DNA from: Aurelia coerulea
Taxonomy: Eukaryota > Cnidaria > Scyphozoa > Semaeostomeae > Ulmaridae
NCBI GenBank assembly: GCA_039566865.1
Contig: CM076960.1
Span: forward strand, 19,264,501-19,328,500
DNA length: 64,000 nt
Reading direction: 5' to 3'
Shown here: positions 12,201 to 27,500 of the stretch, piece by piece
Layout of the letters: the number at the start of each line of letters is the position of its first letter
How positions within the stretch are numbered: position 1 is the stretch's first letter
Program-made: the position numbers and the translations under genes
Notes under the pieces: generated by a model
What the model was told of the DNA's origin: nothing
What the model saw: only the letters and a program-made list of their open reading frames with translations
The model's database searches: none

Positions 12201-15200
12201 TACAGCAGTCTGAGTGACTTTTTTGAGCTCAGCATTCTATTCTGCATCGAAACATTGCTATAACAAATCAATTAATGGTTCTTTATAAATTTCTCACCTC
12301 AATGGAATAGATGCTTTTCTGTGGTAGTGATTCTCTACCAAATTCTCGCATCTATTGCAATCTATCGCAAAAGTGAAATATCTCTGCAACCACTACAGTT
12401 ACAGCAGTCTGAGTGACTTTTTTGAGCTCAGCATTCTATTCTGCATCGAAACATTGCTATAACAAATCAATTAATGGTTCTTTATAAATTTCTCACCTCA
12501 ATGGAATAGATGCTTTTCTGTGGTAGTGATTCTCTACCAAATTCTCGCATCTATTGCAATCTATCGCAAAAGTGAAATATCTTTGCAACCACTACAGTTA
12601 CAGCAGTCTGAGTGACTTTTTTGAGCTCAGCATTCTATTCTGCATCGAAACATTGCTATAACAAATCAATTAATGGTTCTTTATAAATTTCTCACCTCAA
12701 TGGAATAGATGCTTTTCTGTGGTAGTGATTCTCTACCAAATTCTCGCATCTATTGCAATCTATCGCAAAAGTGAAATATCTCTGCAACCACTACAGTTAC
12801 AGCAGTCTGAGTGACTTTTTTGAGCTCAGCATTCTATTCTGCATCGAAACATTGCTATAACAAATCAATTAATGGTTCTTTATAAATTTCTCACCTCAAT
12901 GGAATAGATGCTTTTCTGTGGTAGTGATTCTCTACCAAATTCTCGCATCTATTGCAATCTATCGCAAAAGTGAAATATCTCTGCAACCACTACAGTTACA
13001 GCAGTCTGAGTGACTTTTTTGAGCTCAGCATTCTATTCTGCATCGAAACATTGCTATAACAAATCAATTAATGGTTCTTTATAAATTTCTCACCTCAATG
13101 GAATAGATGCTTTTCTGTGGTAGTGATTCTCTACCAAATTCTCGCATCTATTGCAATCTATCGCAAAAGTGAAATATCTCTGCAACCACTACAGTTACAG
13201 CAGTCTGAGTGACTTTTTTGAGCTCAGCATTCTATTCTGCATCGAAACATTGCTATAACAAATCAATTAATGGTTCTTTATAAATTTCTCACCTCAATGG
13301 AATAGATGCTTTTCTGTGGTAGTGATTCTCTACCAAATTCTCGCATCTATTGCAATCTATCGCAAAAGTGAAATATCTCTGCAACCACTACAGTTACAGC
13401 AGTCTGAGTGACTTTTTTGAGCTCAGCATTCTATTCTGCATCGAAACATTGCTATAACAAATCAATTAATGGTTCTTTATAAATTTCTCACCTCAATGGA
13501 ATAGATGCTTTTCTGTGGTAGTGATTCTCTACCAAATTCTCGCATCTATTGCAATCTATCGCAAAAGTGAAATATCTCTGCAACCACTACAGTTACAGCA
13601 GTCTGAGTGACTTTTTTGAGCTCAGCATTCTATTCTGCATCGAAACATTGCTATAACAAATCAATTAATGGTTCTTTATAAATTTCTCACCTCAATGGAA
13701 TAGATGCTTTTCTGTGGTAGTGATTCTCTACCAAATTCTCGCATCTATTGCAATCTATCGCAAAAGTGAAATATCTCTGCAACCACTACAGTTACAGCAG
13801 TCTGAGTGACTTTTTTGAGCTCAGCATTCTATTCTGCATCGAAACATTGCTATAACAAATCAATTAATGGTTCTTTATAAATTTCTCACCTCAATGGAAT
13901 AGATGCTTTTCTGTGGTAGTGATTCTCTACCAAATTCTCGCATCTATTGCAATCTATCGCAAAAGTGAAATATCTCTGCAACCACTACAGTTACAGCAGT
14001 CTGAGTGACTTTTTTGAGCTCAGCATTCTATTCTGCATCGAAACATTGCTATAACAAATCAATTAATGGTTCTTTATAAATTTCTCACCTCAATGGAATA
14101 GATGCTTTTCTGTGGTAGTGATTCTCTACCAAATTCTCGCATCTATTGCAATCTATCGCAAAAGTGAAATATCTCTGCAACCACTACAGTTACAGCAGTC
14201 TGAGTGACTTTTTTGAGCTCAGCATTCTATTCTGCATCGAAACATTGCTATAACAAATCAATTAATGGTTCTTTATAAATTTCTCACCTCAATGGAATAG
14301 ATGCTTTTCTGTGGTAGTGATTCTCTACCAAATTCTCGCATCTATTGCAATCTATCGCAAAAGTGAAATATCTCTGCAACCACTACAGTTACAGCAGTCT
14401 GAGTGACTTTTTTGAGCTCAGCATTCTATTCTGCATCGAAACATTGCTATAACAAATCAATTAATGGTTCTTTATAAATTTCTCACCTCAATGGAATAGA
14501 TGCTTTTCTGTGGTAGTGATTCTCTACCAAATTCTCGCATCTATTGCAATCTATCGCAAAAGTGAAATATCTCTGCAACCACTACAGTTACAGCAGTCTG
14601 AGTGACTTTTTTGAGCTCAGCATTCTATTCTGCATCGAAACATTGCTATAACAAATCAATTAATGGTTCTTTATAAATTTCTCACCTCAATGGAATAGAT
14701 GCTTTTCTGTGGTAGTGATTCTCTACCAAATTCTCGCATCTATTGCAATCTATCGCAAAAGTGAAATATCTCTGCACCCACTACAGTTACAGCAGTCTGA
14801 GTGACTTTTTTGAGCTCAGCATTCTATTCTGCATCGAAACATTGCTATAACAAATCAATTAATGGTTCTTTATAAATTTCTCACCTCAATGGAATAGATG
14901 CTTTTCTGTGGTAGTGATTCTCTACCAAATTCTCGCATCTATTGCAATCTATCGCAAAAGTGAAATATCTCTGCAACCACTACAGTTACAGCAGTCTGAG
15001 TGACTTTTTTGAGCTCAGCATTCTATTCTGCATCGAAACATTGCTATAACAAATCAATTAATGGTTCTTTATAAATTTCTCACCTCAATGGAATAGATGC
15101 TTTTCTGTGGTAGTGATTCTCTACCAAATTCTCGCATCTATTGCAATCTATCGCAAAAGTGAAATATCTCTGCAACCACTACAGTTACAGCAGTCTGAGT

Positions 15201-18200
15201 GACTTTTTTGAGCTCAGCATTCTATTCTGCATCGAAACATTGCTATAACAAATCAATTAATGGTTCTTTATAAATTTCTCACCTCAATGGAATAGATGCT
15301 TTTCTGTGGTAGTGATTCTCTACCAAATTCTCGCATCTATTGCAATCTATCGCAAAAGTGAAATATCTCTGCAACCACTACAGTTACAGCAGTCTGAGTG
15401 ACTTTTTTGAGCTCAGCATTCTATTCTGCATCGAAACATTGCTATAACAAATCAATTAATGGTTCTTTATAAATTTCTCACCTCAATGGAATAGATGCTT
15501 TTCTGTGGTAGTGATTCTCTACCAAATTCTCGCATCTATTGCAATCTATCGCAAAAGTGAAATATCTTTGCAACCACTACAGTTACAGCAGTCTGAGTGA
15601 CTTTTTTGAGCTCAGCATTCTATTCTGCATCGAAACATTGCTATAACAAATCAATTAATGGTTCTTTATAAATTTCTCACCTCAATGGAATAGATGCTTT
15701 TCTGTGGTAGTGATTCTCTACCAAATTCTCGCATCTATTGCAATCTATCGCAAAAGTGAAATATCTCTGCAACCACTACAGTTACAGCAGTCTGAGTGAC
15801 TTTTTTGAGCTCAGCATTCTATTCTGCATCGAAACATTGCTATAACAAATCAATTAATGGTTCTTTATAAATTTCTCACCTCAATGGAATAGATGCTTTT
15901 CTGTGGTAGTGATTCTCTACCAAATTCTCGCATCTATTGCAATCTATCGCAAAAGTGAAATATCTTTGCAACCACTACAGTTACAGCAGTCTGAGTGACT
16001 TTTTTGAGCTCAGCATTCTATTCTGCATCGAAACATTGCTATAACAAATCAATTAATGGTTCTTTATAAATTTCTCACCTCAATGGAATAGATGCTTTTC
16101 TGTGGTAGTGATTCTCTACCAAATTCTCGCATCTATTGCAATCTATCGCAAAAGTGAAATATCTCTGCAACCACTACAGTTACAGCAGTCTGAGTGACTT
16201 TTTTGAGCTCAGCATTCTATTCTGCATCGAAACATTGCTATAACAAATCAATTAATGGTTCTTTATAAATTTCTCACCTCAATGGAATAGATGCTTTTCT
16301 GTGGTAGTGATTCTCTACCAAATTCTCGCATCTATTGCAATCTATCGCAAAAGTGAAATATCTCTGCAACCACTACAGTTACAGCAGTCTGAGTGACTTT
16401 TTTGAGCTCAGCATTCTATTCTGCATCGAAACATTGCTATAACAAATCAATTAATGGTTCTTTATAAATTTCTCACCTCAATGGAATAGATGCTTTTCTG
16501 TGGTAGTGATTCTCTACCAAATTCTCGCATCTATTGCAATCTATCGCAAAAGTGAAATATCTCTGCAACCACTACAGTTACAGCAGTCTGAGTGACTTTT
16601 TTGAGCTCAGCATTCTATTCTGCATCGAAACATTGCTATAACAAATCAATTAATGGTTCTTTATAACTTTCTCACCTCAATGGAATAGATGCTTTTCTGT
16701 GGTAGTGATTCTCTACCAAATTCTCGCATCTATTGCAATCTATCGCAAAAGTGAAATATCTCTGCTGCTACTACAGTTACAGCAGTCTGAGTGACTTTTT
16801 TGAGCTCAGCATTTTATTCTGCATCGAAACATTGCTATAACAAATCAATTAATGGTTCTTTATAAATTTCTCACCTCAATGGAATAGATGCTTTTCTGTG
16901 GTAGTGATTCTCTACCAAATTCTCGCATCTATTGCAATCTATCGCAAAAGTGAAATATCTCTGCAACCACTACAGTTACAGCAGTCTGAGTGACTTTTTT
17001 GAGCTCAGCATTCTATTCTGCATCGAAACATTGCTATAACAAATCAATTAATGGTTCTTTATAAATTTCTCACCTCAATGGAATAGATGCTTTTCTGTGG
17101 TAGTGATTCTCTACCAAATTCTCGCATCTATTGCAATCTATCGCAAAAGTGAAATATCTCTGCAACCACTACAGTTACAGCAGTCTGAGTGACTTTTTTG
17201 AGCTCAGCATTCTATTCTGCATCGAAACATTGCTATAACAAATCAATTAATGGTTCTTTATAAATTTCTCACCTCAATGGAATAGATGCTTTTCTGTGGT
17301 AGTGATTCTCTACCAAATTCTCGCATCTATTGCAATCTATCGCAAAAGTGAAATATCTCTGCAACCACTACAGTTACAGCAGTCTGAGTGACTTTTTTGA
17401 GCTCAGCATTCTATTCTGCATCGAAACATTGCTATAACAAATCAATTAATGGTTCTTTATAACTTTCTCACCTCAATGGAATAGATGCTTTTCTGTGGTA
17501 GTGATTCTCTACCAAATTCTCGCATCTATTGCAATCTATCGCAAAAGTGAAATATCTCTGCAACCACTACAGTTACAGCAGTCTGAGTGACTTTTTTGAG
17601 CTCAGCATTCTATTCTGCATCGAAACATTGCTATAACAAATCAATTAATGGTTCTTTATAAATTTCTCACCTCAATGGAATAGATGCTTTTCTGTGGTAG
17701 TGATTCTCTACCAAATTCTCGCATCTATTGCAATCTATCGCAAAAGTGAAATATCTCTGCAACCACTACAGTTACAGCAGTCTGAGTGACTTTTTTGAGC
17801 TCAGCATTCTATTCTGCATCGAAACATTGCTATAACAAATCAATTAATGGTTCTTTATAAATTTCTCACCTCAATGGAATAGATGCTTTTCTGTGGTAGT
17901 GATTCTCTACCAAATTCTCGCATCTATTGCAATCTATCGCAAAAGTGAAATATCTCTGCAACCACTACAGTTACAGCAGTCTGAGTGACTTTTTTGAGCT
18001 CAGCATTCTATTCTGCATCGAAACATTGCTATAACAAATCAATTAATGGTTCTTTATAAATTTCTCACCTCAATGGAATAGATGCTTTTCTGTGGTAGTG
18101 ATTCTCTACCAAATTCTCGCATCTATTGCAATCTATCGCAAAAGTGAAATATCTTTGCAACCACTACAGTTACAGCAGTCTGAGTGACTTTTTTGAGCTC

Positions 18201-21200
18201 AGCATTCTATTCTGCATCGAAACATTGCTATAACAAATCAATTAATGGTTCTTTATAAATTTCTCACCTCAATGGAATAGATGTTTTTCTGTGGTAATGA
18301 TTCTCTACCAAATTCTCGCATCTATTGCAATCTATCGCAAAAGTAAAATGTCTTTGCAACCACTACAGTTAAAGCAGTGTGAGTGATTTTTTAGAGCTCA
18401 GCATTTTATTCTGCATCGAAACATTGCTATAACAAATCAATTAATGGTTCTTTATAAATTTCTCACCTCAATGGAATAGATGCTTTTCTGTGGTAGTGAT
18501 TCTCTACCAAATTCTCGCATCTATTGCAATCTATCGCAAAAGTGAAATATCTTTGCAACCACTACAGTTACAGCAGTCTGAGTGACTTTTTTGAGCTCAG
18601 CATTCTATTCTGCATCGAAACATTGCTATAACAAATCAATTAATGGTTCTTTATAACTTTCTCACCTCAATGGAATAGATGCTTTTCTGTGGTAGTGATT
18701 CTCTACCAAATTCTCGCATCTATTGCAATCTATCGCAAAAGTGAAATATCTCTGCAACCACTACAGTTACAGCAGTCTGAGTGACTTTTTTGAGCTCAGC
18801 ATTCTATTCTGCATCGAAACATTGCTATAACAAATCAATTAATGGTTCTTTATAAATTTCTCACCTCAATGGAATAGATGCTTTTCTGTGGTAGTGATTC
18901 TCTACCAAATTCTCGCATCTATTGCAATCTATCGCAAAAGTGAAATATCTCTGCAACCACTACAGTTACAGCAGTCTGAGTGACTTTTTTGAGCTCAGCA
19001 TTCTATTCTGCATCGAAACATTGCTATAACAAATCAATTAATGGTTCTTTATAAATTTCTCACCTCAATGGAATAGATGCTTTTCTGTGGTAGTGATTCT
19101 CTACCAAATTCTCGCATCTATTGCAATCTATCGCAAAAGTGAAATATCTCTGCAACCACTACAGTTACAGCAGTCTGAGTGACTTTTTTGAGCTCAGCAT
19201 TCTATTCTGCATCGAAACATTGCTATAACAAATCAATTAATGGTTCTTTATAAATTTCTCACCTCAATGGAATAGATGCTTTTCTGTGGTAGTGATTCTC
19301 TACCAAATTCTCGCATCTATTGCAATCTATCGCAAAAGTGAAATATCTCTGCAACCACTACAGTTACAGCAGTCTGAGTGACTTTTTGAGCTCAGCATTC
19401 TATTCTGCATCGAAACATTGCTATAACAAATCAATTAATGGTTCTTTATAAATTTCTCACCTCAATGGAATAGATGCTTTTCTGTGGTAGTGATTCTCTA
19501 CCAAATTCTCGCATCTATTGCAATCTATCGCAAAAGTGAAATATCTCTGCAACCACTACAGTTACAGCAGTCTGAGTGACTTTTTTGAGCTCAGCATTCT
19601 ATTCTGCATCGAAACATTGCTATAACAAATCAATTAATGGTTCTTTATAAATTTCTCACCTCAATGGAATAGATGCTTTTCTGTGGTAGTGATTCTCTAC
19701 CAAATTCTCGCATCTATTGCAATCTATCGCAAAAGTGAAATATCTCTGCAACCACTACAGTTACAGCAGTCTGAGTGACTTTTTTGAGCTCAGCATTCTA
19801 TTCTGCATCGAAACATTGCTATAACAAATCAATTAATGGTTCTTTATAAATTTCTCACCTCAATGGAATAGATGCTTTTCTGTGGTAGTGATTCTCTACC
19901 AAATTCTCGCATCTATTGCAATCTATCGCAAAAGTGAAATATCTCTGCAACCACTACAGTTACAGCAGTCTGAGTGACTTTTTTGAGCTCAGCATTCTAT
20001 TCTGCATCGAAACATTGCTATAACAAATCAATTAATGGTTCTTTATAAATTTCTCACCTCAATGGAATAGATGCTTTTCTGTGGTAGTGATTCTCTACCA
20101 AATTCTCGCATCTATTGCAATCTATCGCAAAAGTGAAATATCTCTGCAACCACTACAGTTACAGCAGTCTGAGTGACTTTTTTGAGCTCAGCATTCTATT
20201 CTGCATCGAAACATTGCTATAACAAATCAATTAATGGTTCTTTATAAATTTCTCACCTCAATGGAATAGATGCTTTTCTGTGGTAGTGATTCTCTACCAA
20301 ATTCTCGCATCTATTGCAATCTATCGCAAAAGTGAAATATCTCTGCAACCACTACAGTTACAGCAGTCTGAGTGACTTTTTTGAGCTCAGCATTCTATTC
20401 TGCATCGAAACATTGCTATAACAAATCAATTAATGGTTCTTTATAAATTTCTCACCTCAATGGAATAGATGCTTTTCTGTGGTAGTGATTCTCTACCAAA
20501 TTCTCGCATCTATTGCAATCTATCGCAAAAGTGAAATATCTCTGCAACCACTACAGTTACAGCAGTCTGAGTGACTTTTTTGAGCTCAGCATTCTATTCT
20601 GCATCGAAACATTGCTATAACAAATCAATTAATGGTTCTTTATAAATTTCTCACCTCAATGGAATAGATGCTTTTCTGTGGTAGTGATTCTCTACCAAAT
20701 TCTCGCATCTATTGCAATCTATCGCAAAAGTGAAATATCTCTGCAACCACTACAGTTACAGCAGTCTGAGTGACTTTTTTGAGCTCAGCATTCTATTCTG
20801 CATCGAAACATTGCTATAACAAATCAATTAATGGTTCTTTATAAATTTCTCACCTCAATGGAATAGATGCTTTTCTGTGGTAGTGATTCTCTACCAAATT
20901 CTCGCATCTATTGCAATCTATCGCAAAAGTGAAATATCTCTGCAACCACTACAGTTACAGCAGTCTGAGTGACTTTTTTGAGCTCAGCATTCTATTCTGC
21001 ATCGAAACATTGCTATAACAAATCAATTAATGGTTCTTTATAAATTTCTCACCTCAATGGAATAGATGCTTTTCTGTGGTAGTGATTCTCTACCAAATTC
21101 TCGCATCTATTGCAATCTATCGCAAAAGTGAAATATCTCTGCAACCACTACAGTTACAGCAGTCTGAGTGACTTTTTTGAGCTCAGCATTCTATTCTGCA

Positions 21201-21500
21201 TCGAAACATTGCTATAACAAATCAATTAATGGTTCTTTATAAATTTCTCACCTCAATGGAATAGATGCTTTTCTGTGGTAGTGATTCTCTACCAAATTCT
21301 CGCATCTATTGCAATCTATCGCAAAAGTGAAATATCTCTGCAACCACTACAGTTACAGCAGTCTGAGTGACTTTTTTGAGCTCAGCATTCTATTCTGCAT
21401 CGAAACATTGCTATAACAAATCAATTAATGGTTCTTTATAAATTTCTCACCTCAATGGAATAGATGCTTTTCTGTGGTAGTGATTCTCTACCAAATTCTC
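9300..21500 (+). repeat. Satellite core zone 1 (homogenised)
   Basis: About 61 monomers, nearly all identical apart from a few recurrent single-base variants. The one clearly foreign copy is at about 18,280-18,420 (gtggtaatgattc, gtaaaatgtctttgc, tttttagagctcagcatttt); this variant type is otherwise typical of the 22-23 kb zone. Confidence 0.9.
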
Positions 21501-23439
21501 GCATCTATTGCAATCTATCGCAAAAATGAAATATCTCTGTAACTACTACAGTTACAGCAGTCTGAGTGACTTTTTTGAGCTCAGCATTCAATTCTGCATC
21601 GAAACATTGCTATAACAAATCAATTAATGGTTCTTTATAAATTTCTCACCTCAATGGAATAGATGCTTTTCTGTGGTAGTGATTCTCTACCAAATTCTCG
21701 CATCTATTGCAATCTATCGCAAAAGTGAAATATCTTTGCAACCACTACAGTTACAGCAGTCTGAGTGACTTTTTTGAGCTCAGCATTCAATTCTGCATCG
21801 AAACATTGCTATAACAAATCAATTAATGGTTCTTTATAAATTTCTCACCTCAATGGAATAGATGCTTTTCTGTGGTAGTGATTCTCTACCAAATTCTCGC
21901 ATCTATTGCAATCTATCGCAAAAGTGAAATGTCTTTGCAACCACTACAGTTACAGCAGTGTGAGTGACTTTTTAGAGCTCAGCATTTTATTCTGCATCGA
22001 GACTTTGCTATAACAAATCATTTAATGGCTTTTTATAAATTTCTCACCTCAATGGAATAGATGCTTTTCTGTGGTAGTGATTCTCTACCAAATTCTCGCA
22101 TCTATTGCAATCTATCGCAAAAGTGAAATATCTTTGCAACCACTACAGTTACAGCAGTCTGAGTGACTTTTTTGAGCTCAGCATTCTATTCTGCATCGAA
22201 ACATTGCTATAACAAATCAATTAATGGTTCTTTATAAATTTCTCACCTCAATGGAATAGATGCTTTTCTGTGGTAGTGATTCTCTACCAAATTCTCGCAT
22301 CTATTGCAATCTATCGCAAAAATGAAATATCTTTGCAACCACTACAGTTACAGCAATCTGAGTGACTTTTTTGAGCTCAGCATTCTATTCTGCATCGAAA
22401 CATTGCTATAACAAATCAATTAATGGTTCTTTATAAATTTTTTCACCTCAATGGAATAGATGATTTTCTGTGGTAGTGATTCTCTACCAAATTCTTGCAT
22501 CTATTGCAATCAATCGCAAAGTTGAAATATCTTTGCAACCACTACAGTTACAGCAGTCTGAGTGACTTTTTTGAGCTCAGCATTCTATTCTGCATCGAAA
22601 CATTGCTATAATAAATCAATTAATGGTTCTTTATAAATTTTTTCACCTCAATGGAATAGATGATTTTCTGTGGTAGTGATTCTCTACCAAATTCTCGCAT
22701 CTATTGCAATCTATCGCAAAAGTGAAATGTCTTTGCAACCACTACAGTTACAGCAGTCTGAGTGACTTTTTTGAGCTCAGCATTCTATTCTGCATCGAAA
22801 CATTGCTATAACAAATCAATTAATGGTTCTTTATAAATTTCTAACCTCAATGGAATAGATGTTTTTCGGTGGTAATGATTCTCTACCAAATTCTCGCATC
22901 TATTGCAATCTATCGCAAAAGTAAAATGTCTTTGCAACCACTACAGTTACAGCAGTGTGAGTGACTTTTTAGAGCTCAGCATTTTATTCTGCATCGAGAC
23001 TTTGCTATAACAAATCATTTAATGGTTTTTTATAAATTTCTCACCTCAATGGAATAGATGCTTTTCTGTGGTAGTGATTCTCTACCAAATTCTCGCATCT
23101 ATTGCAATCTATCGCGAAATTGAAATATCTTTGCAACCACTACAGTTACAGCAGTCTGAGTAGCTTTTTGAGCTCAGCATTCTATTCTGCATCGAAACAT
23201 TGCTATAACAAATCAATTAATGGTTCTTTATGAATTTCTCACCTCAATGGAATAGATGCTTTTCTGTGGTAGTGATTCTCTACCAAATTCTCGCATCTAT
23301 TGCAATCTATCGCAAAAGGGAAATATCTTTGCAACCACTACAGTTACAGCAGTCTGAGTGACTTTTTTGAGCTCAGCATTCAATTCTGCATCGAAACATT
23401 GCTATAACACATCAATTAATGGTTCTTTATAACTTTCTC

Positions 23440-24690
23440 ACCTCAATGGATTAGATGCTTTTCTGTGGTAGTGATTCTCTACCAAATTCTCGCATCTATT
23501 GCAATCTATCGCAAAAGTGAAATATCTCTGCAACCACTACAGTTACAGCAGTCTGAGTGACTTTTTTGAGCTCAGCATTCAATTCTGCATCGAAACATTG
23601 CTATAACAAATCAATTAATGGTTCTTTATAACTTTCTCACCTCAATGGAATAGATGCTTTTCTGTGGTAGTGATTCTCTACCAAATTCTCGCATCTATTG
23701 CAATGTATCGAAAAAGTGAAATATCTTTGCAACCACTACAGCTACAGCAGTCTGAGTGACTTTTTTGAGCTCAGCATTCAATTCTGCATCGAAACATTGC
23801 TATAACAAATCAATTAATGGTTCTTTATAACTTTCTCACCTCAATGGAATAGATGCTTTTCTGTGGTAGTGATTCTCTACCAAATTCTCGCATCTATTGC
23901 AATCTATCGCAAAAGTGAAATATCTCTGCAACCACTACAGTTACAGCAGTCTGAGTGACTTTTTTGAGCTCAGCATTCAATTCTGCATCGAAACATTGCT
24001 ATAACAAATCAATTAATGGTTCTTTATAAATTTTTCACCTCAATGGAATAGATGCTTTTCTGTGGTAGTGATTCTCTACCAAATCTTCGCATCTATTGCA
24101 TTCTATCGCAAAAGTGAAATATCTTTGCAACCTCTACAGTTACAGCAGTCTGAGTGACTTTTTTGAGCTCAGCATTCTATTCTGCATCGAAAAATTGCTA
24201 TAACAAATCAATTAATGGTTCTTTATAACTTTCTCACCTCAATGGAATAGATGCTTTTCTGTGGTAGTGATTCTCTACCAAATTCTCGCATCTATTGCAA
24301 TCTATCGCAAAAGTGAAATATCTTTGCAACCACTACAGTTACAGCAGTCTGAGTGACTTTTTTGAGCTCAGCATTCTATTCTGCATCGAAACATTGCTAT
24401 AACAAATCAATTAATGGTTCTTTATGAATTTCTCACCTCAATGGAATAGATGCTTTTCTGTGGTAGTGATTCTCTACCAAATTCTCGCATCTATTGCAAT
24501 CTATCGCAAAAGTGAAATATCTCTGCAGCTACTACAGTTACAGCAGTCTGAGTGCCTTTTTTGAGATCAGCATTCTATTCTGCATCGAAACATTGCTATA
24601 ACAAATCAATTAATGGTTCTTTATAAATTTCTCACCTCAATGGAATAGATGCTTTTCTGTGGTAGTGATTCTCTACCAAATTCTCGCATC
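23440..24690 (+). repeat. Multi-monomer block A, copy 1
   Basis: About six monomers duplicated 1,792 bp downstream (nine monomers). Shared rare variants are ggattagatgc (23,448), caatgtatcgaaaaag (23,701), aaatcttcgcatc (24,081), gaaaaattgc (about 24,189) and gagatcagc (about 24,563). All recur at the same +1,792 offset. Confidence 0.9.
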
Positions 24691-25231
24691 TATTGCAATC
24701 TATCGCAAAAATGAAATATCTTTGCAACCACTACAGTTACAGCAGTCTGAGTGAATTTTTTGAGCTCAGCATTCTATTCTGCATCGAAACATTGCTATAA
24801 CAAATCAATTAATGGTTCTTTATAAATTTTTTCACCTCAATGGAATAGATGCTTTTCTGTGGTAGTGATTCTCTACCAAATTCTCGCATCTATTGCAATC
24901 TATCGCAAAAGTGAAATATCTTTGCAACCACTACAGTTACAGCAGTCTGAGTGACTTTTTTGAGCTCAGCATTCTATTCTGCATCGAAACATTGCTATAA
25001 CAAATCAATTAATGGTTCTTTATAAATTTCTAACCTCAATGGAATAGATGTTTTTCGGTGGTAATGATTCTCTACCAAATTCTCGCATCTATTGCAATCT
25101 ATCGCAAAAATGAAATATCTTTGCAACCACTACAGTTACAGCAGTGTGAGTGACTTTTTTGAGCTCAGCATTTTATTCTGCATCGAAACATTGCTATAAC
25201 AAATCAATTAATGGTTTTTTATAAATTTGTC

Positions 25232-26482
25232 ACCTCAATGGATTAGATGCTTTTCTGTGGTAGTGATTCTCTACCAAATTCTCGCATCTATTGCAATCTA
25301 TCGCAAAAGTGAAATATCTCTGCAACCACTACAGTTACAGCAGTCTGAGTGACTTTTTTGAGCTCAGCATTCAATTCTGCATCGAAACATTGCTATAACA
25401 AATCAATTAATGGTTCTTTATAACTTTCTCACCTCAATGGAATAGATGCTTTTCTGTGGTAGTGATTCTCTACCAAATTCTCGCATCTATTGCAATGTAT
25501 CGAAAAAGTGAAATATCTTTGCAACCACTACAGCTACAGCAGTCTGAGTGACTTTTTTGAGCTCAGCATTCAATTCTGCATCGAAACATTGCTATAACAA
25601 ATCAATTAATGGTTCTTTATAACTTTCTCACCTCAATGGAATAGATGCTTTTCTGTGGTAGTGATTCTCTACCAAATTCTCGCATCTATTGCAATCTATC
25701 GCAAAAGTGAAATATCTCTGCAACCACTACAGTTACAGCAGTCTGAGTGACTTTTTTGAGCTCAGCATTCAATTCTGCATCGAAACATTGCTATAACAAA
25801 TCAATTAATGGTTCTTTATAAATTTTTCACCTCAATGGAATAGATGCTTTTCTGTGGTAGTGATTCTCTACCAAATCTTCGCATCTATTGCATTCTATCG
25901 CAAAAGTGAAATATCTTTGCAACCTCTACAGTTACAGCAGTCTGAGTGACTTTTTTGAGCTCAGCATTCTATTCTGCATCGAAAAATTGCTATAACAAAT
26001 CAATTAATGGTTCTTTATAACTTTCTCACCTCAATGGAATAGATGCTTTTCTGTGGTAGTGATTCTCTACCAAATTCTCGCATCTATTGCAATCTATCGC
26101 AAAAGTGAAATATCTCTGCAACCACTACAGTTACAGCAGTCTGAGTGACTTTTTTGAGCTCAGCATTTTATTCTGCATCGAAACATTGCTATAACAAATC
26201 AATTAATGGTTCTTTATGAATTTCTCACCTCAATGGAATAGATGCTTTTCTGTGGTAGTGATTCTCTACCAAATTCTCGCATCTATTGCAATCTATCGCA
26301 AAAGTGAAATATCTCTGCAGCTACTACAGTTACAGCAGTCTGAGTGCCTTTTTTGAGATCAGCATTCTATTCTGCATCGAAACATTGCTATAACAAATCA
26401 ATTAATGGTTCTTTATAAATTTCTCACCTCAATGGAATAGATGCTTTTCTGTGGTAGTGATTCTCTACCAAATTCTCGCATC
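25232..26482 (+). repeat. Multi-monomer block A, copy 2
   Basis: Second copy of 23,440-24,690. Its rare variants lie at 25,240, 25,493, 25,873, about 25,981 and about 26,355. A few substitutions separate the copies, for example gcattctatt against gcattttatt near 26,163. Confidence 0.9.
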
Positions 26483-27500
26483 TATTGCATTCTATCGCAA
26501 AAGTGTAATATCTTTGCAACCTCTACAGTTACAGCAGTCTGAGTGACTTTTTTGAGCTCAGCATTCTATTCTGCATCGAAACATTGCTATAACAAATCAA
26601 TTAATGGTTCTTTATAACTTTCTCACCTCAATGGAATAGATGCTTTTCTGTGGTAGTGATTCTCTACTAAATTCTCGCATCTATTGCAATCTGTCGCAAA
26701 AGTGAAATATCTCTGCAGCTACTACAGTTACAGCAGTGTGAGTGACTTTTTTGAGCTCAGCATTCAATTCTGCATCGAAACATTGCTATAACAAATCAAT
26801 TAATGGTTCTTTATAAATTTCTCACCTCAATGGAATAGATGCTTTTCTGTGGTAGTGATTCTCTACCAAATTCTCGCATCTATTGCAATCTATCGCAAAA
26901 GTGAAATATCTCTGCTGCTACTACAGTTACAGCAGTCTGAGTGACTTTTTTGAGCTCAGCATTCAATTCTGCATCGAAACATCACTATAACAAATCAATT
27001 AATGGTTCTTTATAAATTACTCACCTCAATGGAATAGATGCTTTTCTGTGGTAGTGATTCTCTACCAAATTCTCGCATCTATTGCAATGTAGCGCAAAAG
27101 TGAAATATCTTTGCAACCACTACAGCTACAGCAGTGTGAGTGACTTTTTTGAGCTCAGCATTCAATTCTGCATCGAAACATTGCTATAACAAATCAATTA
27201 ATGGTTCTTTATAACTTTCTCACCTCAATGGAATAGATGCTTTTCTGTGGTAGTGATTCTCTACCAAATTCTCGCATCTATTGCAATCTATCGCAAAAGT
27301 GAAATATCTCTGCAACCACTACAGTTACAGCAGTCTGAGTGACTTTTTTGAGCTCAGCATTCAATTCTGCATCGAAACATTGCTATAACAAATCAATTAA
27401 TGGTTCTTTATAAATTTCTCACCTCAATGGAATAGATGCTTTTCTGTGGTAGTGATTCTCTACCAAATTCTCGCATCTATTGCATTCTATCGCAAAAGTG
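26470..27500 (+). repeat. Multi-monomer block B, copy 1
   Basis: Five monomers duplicated exactly 1,990 bp (ten monomers) downstream. Markers are aagtgtaata (26,501), atcactataa (26,981), tataaattactc (27,011) and the run gcaatgta followed by gcgcaaaag. Confidence 0.9.
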
